64,000 bases of DNA from Thomasclavelia spiroformis DSM 1552 (GTDB lineage Bacteria; Bacillota_I; Bacilli_A; Erysipelotrichales; Coprobacillaceae), in NCBI RefSeq assembly GCF_025149465.1, contig NZ_CP102275.1, positions 1,116,001 to 1,180,000 of the forward strand. The letters are read 5' to 3'. Under the pieces are notes generated by a model. The model was not told the DNA's origin. It saw only the letters and a list, made by a program, of their open reading frames with translations, and did not search any database. Below, one piece after another: positions 57,053 to 64,000 of this stretch. Made by a program: the position numbers and the translations under genes. Each line of letters begins with the position of its first letter. Positions within the stretch are counted from its first letter, which is position 1.

Positions 57053-58477
57053 TATTTTTTCTAATTTTTCAATAGCATTTTTGATTCTTTTAATTGTTTC
57101 GTCTTTACCAAGAATATGAGCAATTTCAACAGCACCACCAGGTGTAAATGTTTTAAAAGTTAAAGCTACTCTAATTGGATACATGATCTGTCCATTTTTC
57201 TTTTCATGTTTTTTAGCTAATTCAATAAATTTTTCTTTAATTTTATCTTCATTGTTAAAATCTAAATTTTCTAATTCTGGTAAAACGATTTTTAAAGCTT
57301 CTAATGAATTTTCAATGTTTGTTTTCATTTTTTTATTAATAAATAAATCTTGATTAAATGGATGAGGTAAGTCGATAAAATCAACAGCTTCACTAATTTC
57401 ACTTAATATTTGAATACGAGGTTGTAAGATTTTTGAAAGTTCTAAGTAATCTATTTTTGTTTCAATACTATTTTGATAATAATTTATAGCTAATTGATTA
57501 AATTGTTCAACAGTCATATTTCTTAAATATACACCATTCATCCATTTTAGTTTTTCATAATCAAAAATTGCAGGTGATTTACTAATTCGCTCAATTGTAA
57601 ATTGTTTAACTAAATCATCTAATGAAAATATTTCTTCTTCGCCAACTGGTGACCATCCTAGTAAAGCAATATAATTAATAATTGCTTCACTTAAAAAACC
57701 TTTATTAATTAAATCTTGATAACTGGCATCACCGTTGCGTTTACTTAATTTATTTTGAGCATCTTTCATTACTGGAGGAACATGAATATATGTAGGTATT
57801 TGCCAGTTAAAAGCTTGATAAATTAAATTATATTTAGGAGTACTTGATAGATATTCATTTCCTCTAACGACATGGGTAATATTCATTAAATGATCATCAA
57901 TGACATTAGCAAAGTTATATGTAGGATAACCATCACTCTTTAATAAAATTCCTTCGTCTAATAATGCATTTTCGTATTCAATAGTGCCATAAACTGCATC
58001 ATTAAATGTAGTTGTTCCAGTTTTATTAATAGTTTGACGAATGGTATATTTTTCATTATTAGCAATTCTTTTTCTAGCTTCTTCGATTGAGATATTTTTA
58101 CATGGATCATCATATAAATAATTTTGGTTTTCTTTAATTTTATCTTCGCTACAAAAACAATAATGACCATAACCTAAATCAACTAATTCATGGGCATATA
58201 TTTGATATATATCTAGTCTTTTTGATTGAATATATGGTCCTACATTACCTGGTTTTAGTGGTCCTTCATCATATGTTAAACCAGTATCTTTTAAAACATC
58301 ATATATAAGTTCAATCGCACCACTTACTTCACGTTCTTTATCTGTATCTTCAATTCTTAAAATAAACTCACCATCAAGATGTTTAGCGATTAAGTAACTA
58401 TATAATGCAGTTCTTAAATTTCCTATATGCATATAACCAGTAGGGCTTGGAGCAAAACGGGTTCTAATTTTGTTCAT
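57047..58477 (-). CDS. gltX: Glutamate--tRNA ligase
   Basis: Charges tRNA-Glu, and in organisms without GlnRS also tRNA-Gln. The 476-residue class I synthetase starts IRTRFAPSPTGYMHIGNLRTA with the HIGN signature and has KLSKRNGD as the KMSKS-type loop. A tRNA-Gln gene lies on the other strand 53 bases away. Whether this copy is non-discriminating cannot be read directly. AGGAGAAAA precedes the ATG. Confidence 0.96.
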   Translation of the reverse strand: MNKIRTRFAPSPTGYMHIGNLRTALYSYLIAKHLDGEFILRIEDTDKEREVSGAIELIYDVLKDTGLTYDEGPLKPGNVGPYIQSKRLDIYQIYAHELVDLGYGHYCFCSEDKIKENQNYLYDDPCKNISIEEARKRIANNEKYTIRQTINKTGTTTFNDAVYGTIEYENALLDEGILLKSDGYPTYNFANVIDDHLMNITHVVRGNEYLSSTPKYNLIYQAFNWQIPTYIHVPPVMKDAQNKLSKRNGDASYQDLINKGFLSEAIINYIALLGWSPVGEEEIFSLDDLVKQFTIERISKSPAIFDYEKLKWMNGVYLRNMTVEQFNQLAINYYQNSIETKIDYLELSKILQPRIQILSEISEAVDFIDLPHPFNQDLFINKKMKTNIENSLEALKIVLPELENLDFNNEDKIKEKFIELAKKHEKKNGQIMYPIRVALTFKTFTPGGAVEIAHILGKDETIKRIKNAIEKLEKIV

Positions 58478-58530
58478 TTTTAAATTTTCTCCTTTAAATT
58501 ATTTTAAAAAGTGATATAATAATTATACAT

Positions 58531-58606
58531 TGGGGTGTAGCCAAGCGGTAAGGCAGCAGACTCTGAATCTGCCATTTCCCTGGTTCGAATCCAGGTACCC
58601 CAGCCA
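58531..58606 (+). tRNA. tRNA-Gln (anticodon CUG)
   Basis: The sequence begins TGGGGTGTAGCC and folds as a tRNA: acceptor arms TGGGGT/ACCCCA, anticodon stem GCAGA/TCTGC with loop CTCTGAA (CUG, reads CAG), and a T-arm containing GGTTCGAATCC. The CCA end is encoded (58604-58606). A TATAAT lies at 58515-58520. Confidence 0.95.
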
Positions 58607-58838
58607 TTTATATGATTAGTATAGCACATAATATAGTAATTTGTTGATAACAAGTTAGTATATTATGTGCTATTTATTTTATATTTAATTAATACGTTTT
58701 AAAATTATTAATAATTTATAATTTTGTTTATGTGAAAAATATGTTGATTTTATAGGATGTTTTCGATTTATTAAATTGAATTTAAGACTAAATTGGGATA
58801 TAACTATATATATAAATACATCCAAGTGGGGAATAGAA

Positions 58839-61800
58839 ATGAGGTATTTAAAGAAAGTTTTTTCGATATTTTTAGCGTTAGTTTTAAGTATTACAATGCT
58901 TTCTTCCTATGTGATGACTTTAAAGGCAGATAATAATGTAATTAATCTAAATGAATTGGAGCCTTTTAAAGGAAGAACAAAAGAGTAAGTAACAGAAAAA
59001 TATGATATTGCTAAAAAGGATGAATATTATAATAGAGGGAATAATGATTATTATAAGATTACCCCATCATTGGTAGCTCCCTATGATGGAGGAAAATTAA
59101 AAGAAGAAGTTCATCAAGCAATGACGGATTTAACTAATTTTTATCGTTGGTTAGCAGGGGTAAATCCATATGAAAATGTTTCTAGTCATGATCAAAATTT
59201 ACAAAATTTTGCAGTCATTGAAACATTGTATTTTAATGCAACAGGTTCATTAAATCATTATTCTGGTAGCTCAAATTTATGGTCAAAGCCTAATGATATG
59301 AGTGATGAATTTTGGCAATCTGCATTTGCACCTAATAAAATTATTGCTTATGGTAGTTCACCTCAAGCATCAATTGAACAATGGTTTGAAGAAGGATACA
59401 ATCAAAGACAAAATGCATTCAATACGACAGGGCATCGTGATATGTTATTGAGTTATCAAACAACAGGTATGACATTTGCATATACAGATAGAATGGCAAT
59501 AGGAAGACAGTTGGGTGGAGAAACAATGAATTTACCATGTACAGCATACCCAGCTCCAGGTCCTTATCCTAATATTAGTCTTAACCCAGAAGAAACAGCG
59601 TGGTCAATAGAACTAAATGATCAACAATTAAGTTATGATAATATTAATGATATCACAATAAAAGTAACTAATTTAACTACTAATGAAAGTTATGAGTGTA
59701 CAGCAAAAAATAATAAATTAACAACAGTAAGTTATGGTTATGGATTTGCGTTTGCACAACCTGAAGTAAATACAGATACATATGTTGATTCATATAAAAT
59801 AGAAATACTAGGTCTAAAAGATTTAAATGAAAATGATAAAATTGTTACATATCAAACTGATCTTTTTGATCCAGCTACAATGCTTAGTTCAAATGTTGTA
59901 AAAGTTGATTATGCATGGACAAATGTTCATGATAGTTTGTGGAATGAAAATAGTGTAGATGAAAATGATATATTTGGTGTTATGCCTACTGAAATAATAT
60001 TTGAAACAGATAATGGACGTAAAGAATTATTAGAAATAGGATGGCTATATAAAAGTTCTGGTTTAGGTGAAAAATGGATGAACGTAGCATGGTATTTTTT
60101 ACCAGAAAATGTTAATGATCATCAAAATTTAATAAGTGATTTTGGGGTATACTTTGATCGAATTAGAAATACGGATAGTGACAAAAATTTGAAATATATG
60201 GTAACAGAAAACGAAACACTGACAATGGAAGTGACACCATATGAAAATTGGCCTATAGATGAGTATAATTGGTATAAATCACAGAGTAATGGTGATCCAA
60301 TATTGATTGCTCAAACATGTAAACCAACTTTTACAATTGAAAATGTAACCAAAGAAGATGCCGGTAAATATTTTGTAATATATCGTATAACAAACGATTT
60401 AAATAGAAATACTTTCATTACACCATATAAAACTGTTACAGTAAAAGAGCCATTAGCTCTTGATCATCTTGAAGTTACATCAACAAAGACAAAATATGTA
60501 ATTGGTCAAGATTTTGATCCTGAAAGTTTAGATATTACAGCTTATTATAATGATGATAGTTCTAAAAAATTAAATTATAATGATGTAACAATTACTGGTT
60601 TTGATTCATCTAGTTTAGGTGAAAAAACGATAACAGTTACATATAAAGAAGATAATAAAACAGTTTCTACCACTTTTAAAATTGAAATAATAGAAAAAGA
60701 AGTTAAAGATATAGTATTAACCCCTCCTACAAAAGTTAAATATGTTGAAGGACAATCATTAGATTTAACAGGTGGAAAAGTTATTGTATCTTATAATGAT
60801 GACACAAGTGAAGAAATAGATTTGACTAGTGATATGGTTAGTGGCTATGATAAAGATCATCTTGGAAAACAGACAATTATCGTAACATATCAAGGAAAAA
60901 CAGCAACATTTGAAGTTGAGGTTATAAAAAAAGAAGCTACAAAAATAGAACTTGTAACTCTACCAAATAAAATTGAATATATAAGAGGGCAAAAACTTGA
61001 TTCTGATGGAGCAATCAAAACTGAATATATCGAAGGACAACCTTTAGACATTAGTAATTTAAAAGTAATTGCATTATATAATGATGGAACATCAGAAGTA
61101 ATTGATGCTTCAATGGATATGATTAGTGGTTATGATGTAAATATTATAGGAAAGCAAACAATTACAGTGACATATAAAGGAAAAACAACAACATTTGATG
61201 TAAATGTTATCGAAAAAGTTATTACAAAAATAGAAATGAATAGTTTACCTAATAAAGTTAATTATCTTGTTGATCAAAAATTTGAAATTAATGGGGCAAC
61301 AATTAAAGTTTACTATAATGATGGAAGTGAAGAAATAGTAAATGTAGATAGTAATATGTTTAATTTACCAAATATGAGTAAAATTGGTAATCAAACTATT
61401 ATCGTTAATTATGGAGGATTGACTACTAGTCTTGAAATATTGATCAATGATAAAACATTAGTTAATATTACTGTTTCAACTTTACCAGATAAAACCGAGT
61501 ATATTGAAGGTCAAGGTTTAGATGTTACTGGTGGTAAATTGTTATTGACTTATGATAATGGAAGTAGTGAAATAATCGATATTACTTTAGCTATGTGTAG
61601 TGTTGATATGAGTAAACCTGGTCAGGTAAATGTTAGTGTTATTTATAATGGATTTACTGTTACTTATCCTATTTTAATTAAAGAAAAAACACCTGTATCA
61701 TTAATATAGGTTGAAAAGCCGAGATTAGACAAATTAAAGAAGGAATGGAATTTATTTATAGTGGAGAAGTAAAGATTGTTTATGACAATGGTAGTGAAGA

Positions 61801-62338
61801 GATAAAAAAAAGTAACTGCTCTTGATTTTGAGGTAAGAGGATTTGATAAGTATCATATTGGTAAGCAAAACGTTATTATTGTTTATAAAAGAACAGAGTT
61901 ATCTGTTGATGATACAATTGAAGTTATTGCAAAAAAATATCAGGTTTAAAAATTCAATCTTTACCATTAAAACTAACATATAAACAAGGCGAAGTATTTA
62001 ATCTTGATGGTTTAAAAGCTTTAGCTAACTATGATAATCAGACAACTGCTTTAATTAGCAATGATGATTTAATCATTTCCTTACCAGATATGAATAAACT
62101 TGGTAAACAAGTTATTGTAATTAGTTATGGCGATTTTAAAGCTGAGTTTGAAATTGAAATAACAGCTAAAGATACATCAATGGATAAAGAAGATAATAAG
62201 GACAAAACTAACCAAGATAAAAATGTTGCAGTAAAAACAGGAGATAATAGTTTGACTAGTGTTTATACAACAATTGCATTATTAAGTGTAGCTAGTTTTA
62301 CAATGCTTAGAAAAAAGGATTATTTAAATAAGCGTTAA
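58839..62338 (+). pseudogene. CAP-domain / bacterial Ig-like surface protein, broken
   Basis: The start (58839, after GTGGGGA) encodes a signal peptide (VFSIFLALVLSITMLSSYVM). An in-frame TAA at 58986-58988 interrupts it at residue 50. The same frame continues (VTEKYDIAKKDEYYNRG) through a CAP/SCP-like domain (FYRWLAGVNPYENVSS, TTGHRDMLLSY) and an Ig-type domain (ITNDLNRNT). Then come five or more Big_3-like repeats (KYVEGQSLDLTGGKVIVSYND and relatives, about 60460-61690). Further stops and shifts occur at 61709, near an A8 tract at ~61805 and near 61945. The last piece ends with a sortase-like VKTGD, a hydrophobic helix and basic tail. Confidence 0.82.
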
Positions 62339-62366
62339 AAGGGATACTTTTGAGTATCCCTTTTAA
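62337..62366 (+). terminator. Terminator after the surface-protein pseudogene
   Basis: AAAAGGGATAC and GTATCCCTTTT pair around TTTTGA. Confidence 0.85.
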
Positions 62367-62433
62367 TTTTAGAACTAAAAATAAAATAGCATGTTATAAT
62401 AAATATAAAATAGTATTAAGGTAGGATAAAAAT

Positions 62434-63027
62434 ATGGATAAACAAAGATTTGAAAAACAAATAGCTTTTATTTTAGAAATTGACAAAGAAAAAAACATTC
62501 TTCGTCAAACACATTTAAGTAATCACGGACGTCAAGAAAATGATGCTGAACATGCATGGCACATGGCAATCATGATTTATTTATTGAAAGAATATGCCAA
62601 TGAACAGTTTGATATAGCTAGAGCAATGATGATGGCATTAATTCATGATATCGTAGAAATCGATGCAGGTGATACTTATGCATATGATATAATTGGTTTA
62701 AAAACCCAAAAAGAACGTGAAAAAAGAGCTGCTGATCGTATTTTTGGAATTCTTCCTGATGATCAAAAAAAAGAATTGAAGAGTTTATTTGAAGAATTTG
62801 AAGCATGTAAAACTGCTGAAGCAAAGTTTGCACATGCAATGGATAATTTTCAGCCATTACTTTTAAATAATTCTAATGATGGTAGTGATTGGATAAAACA
62901 TAATGTAGATAAAAATCAAGTAATACAAAGACAGAAAAAAACAAAATTAGGATCGCTTGATATATGGGAATATATAAAAAAGATAATCGATATAAATGTA
63001 AAAAAAGGTAATATTAAAGATAAATAG
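62434..63027 (+). CDS. HD-domain phosphohydrolase (YfbR/HDDC2-like)
   Basis: A 197-residue metal-dependent phosphohydrolase. The HD signature is spread as in the family: NDAEHAWHMAIM (His), LIHDIVEIDAGD (His-Asp with the Asp of the third motif), and a late FAHAMDNFQP (Asp). HDDC2/YfbR enzymes remove phosphate from deoxynucleoside monophosphates; the substrate here is inferred. A weak AAGGTAGG lies before the ATG. Monocistronic. Confidence 0.88.
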   Translation: MDKQRFEKQIAFILEIDKEKNILRQTHLSNHGRQENDAEHAWHMAIMIYLLKEYANEQFDIARAMMMALIHDIVEIDAGDTYAYDIIGLKTQKEREKRAADRIFGILPDDQKKELKSLFEEFEACKTAEAKFAHAMDNFQPLLLNNSNDGSDWIKHNVDKNQVIQRQKKTKLGSLDIWEYIKKIIDINVKKGNIKDK

Positions 63028-63129
63028 TGATAATTTATTATAGATGTGAAAAAGTGCATAAAATGTGAATAAAGATAGTTATAAAAACAAATATTTAAAT
63101 TATATAAATAATAAGTTAGGAGAAATATT

Positions 63130-64000
63130 GTGACAAATATAATTGATTATGTAAAATGGCGAGGTGATTTGAGTTTTCAAAATGATCCTTTTAATGATAT
63201 TGATGCTTTAGCATTAAGTTTACTTGTATACGTTGAGTTTAATAATGTTGTAATAAGTGAAAAATGTTATTTAAAAGATGTTGCTGATCAGTTTTTTAAA
63301 TTAAATGATGTAGAAAAATTGATGCAAGAATTTTCATTTACTAAAAATTCAATCATTTTATTAGAAATTATGGCAAAATCAAATCGTTACAAAGATATAT
63401 TATTATCTGATTACGTAAGTGAATTAGATTATAAAATTACTAAACAATTTGCTGCTATTACATTTTGGTTATCAGATGGGAGTATTTTTATTTCTTATCG
63501 TGGGACAGATGATACCATTTTAGGATGGAAAGAAGATTTTATGATGTCATATAAAACTTTGATTCCCTCACAAATTAGAGCTAAAGAATATTTAGAGATG
63601 ATTATTGGAAAAAAATATAAATATTCACTTAGTTTTTTAATTAAAAATAGAGATAAGCAAACTAGTGCTTTTAAAATACTTAAAGAATATCTTTATCAAT
63701 ATTTTTATGGTGTTAAAATTAGAATTGGTGGACATTCAAAGGGTGGTAATCTTGCAGTATATGCCGCTAGTAATAGTTATAAAAAATTAATTAATAGAAT
63801 AATATGTATATATAATCATGATGGACCAGGATTTGATTTACAAAATACAAAGTTAATAAATTATGATTTACTTATTTCTAAAATTAAAAAATATGCACCA
63901 GAAAATTGTATTTTTGGAATTATGCTTGATTCTTTAGAAGATGTAGTTATTGTTAAAAGTGACGCAAAAGGATTAATGCAACATGATGCTTTTTCTTGGC
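63130..64000 (+). CDS. DUF2974 family (Mbeg1-like) alpha/beta hydrolase, cut by window edge
   Basis: Open from a GTG at 63130 (after TTAGGAGAAA) to the window end, with no stop. The protein starts MTNIIDYVKWRGDLSFQ; WRGD followed by an acidic PFNDIDALALS is typical of DUF2974. Later it shows SYRGTDDTILGWKED and the lipase-type nucleophile motif GGHSKGGNLAVYAAS near residue 200. These are the marks of an alpha/beta hydrolase; the substrate is not known. At least ~290 residues are present; the end lies beyond the window. Confidence 0.88.
   Translation, partial: MTNIIDYVKWRGDLSFQNDPFNDIDALALSLLVYVEFNNVVISEKCYLKDVADQFFKLNDVEKLMQEFSFTKNSIILLEIMAKSNRYKDILLSDYVSELDYKITKQFAAITFWLSDGSIFISYRGTDDTILGWKEDFMMSYKTLIPSQIRAKEYLEMIIGKKYKYSLSFLIKNRDKQTSAFKILKEYLYQYFYGVKIRIGGHSKGGNLAVYAASNSYKKLINRIICIYNHDGPGFDLQNTKLINYDLLISKIKKYAPENCIFGIMLDSLEDVVIVKSDAKGLMQHDAFSW

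Overview
This is a very AT-rich window with strong AGGAGG-type ribosome binding sites, frequent TTG and GTG starts, lipoprotein signal peptides and Firmicutes-type riboswitches. It suggests a low-GC Gram-positive gut anaerobe, most likely Erysipelotrichia (Coprobacillus / Thomasclavelia relatives). The placement is an inference from gene content, not a computed assignment.

Region 1 (1-18.2 kb) is accessory DNA. It opens with the end of cas3, then cas4-cas1-cas2 of a type I-B CRISPR system and a 26-repeat array. After a decayed flavodoxin lipoprotein, an AIM24-family gene and an ISL3 element comes a YfhO / GtcA / CsbB-type polymer-glycosylation cassette. Next are a complete Fst/par-like type I toxin-antitoxin locus that gene finders would miss (12.25-12.52 kb), a PIG-L deacetylase and a DUF3267 putative metalloprotease. 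A second CRISPR array of 21 repeats follows. It has a near-copy of the first leader but no cas genes, and a second, frameshifted ISL3 element lies beyond it.

Region 2 (18.2-32.9 kb) is mostly housekeeping. glnA is followed by an ANTAR-domain regulator. The pyrG-purF-carA-carB nucleotide operon lies behind its own promoter and an attenuator. A MATE exporter sits behind a terminator-type leader that looks like a guanidine-IV riboswitch. A YtrA-type GntR repressor with a perfect operator precedes a two-gene ABC exporter. A lipoprotein and a DUF6512 membrane protein close the region.

Region 3 (33-36 kb) holds an Rpn-family nuclease pseudogene split by an IS256-family element that still has its 8-bp target duplication.

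Region 4 (36-47.4 kb) starts with a trigger-factor relative lacking the ribosome-binding domain. It continues with what reads as a purine / molybdenum-hydroxylase supply unit: a P-loop NTPase, a BtuCDF-type ABC importer, an NCS2 purine permease, the three subunits of a xanthine dehydrogenase-type enzyme, a MocA-like nucleotidyltransferase and an SDR oxidoreductase.

Region 5 (47.4-64 kb) has a long gene-poor stretch and an exported protein whose signal peptide is broken in a T7 tract. A lysine riboswitch controls an amino-acid ABC importer whose binding protein and permease are fused. Then come a second MATE exporter, a Tet(M)-like ribosomal-protection GTPase fused to a YacP/Rae1-like NYN nuclease domain, gltX and tRNA-Gln. 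A CAP/Ig-like surface-protein pseudogene, an HD-domain phosphohydrolase and a truncated DUF2974 hydrolase end the window.

The most notable items are the cryptic Fst-type toxin locus, the ribosomal-protection GTPase-NYN fusion, the attenuator with an ANTAR-like hexaloop in front of pyrG, the candidate guanidine-IV leader, and the paired CRISPR arrays that differ at one diagnostic base.
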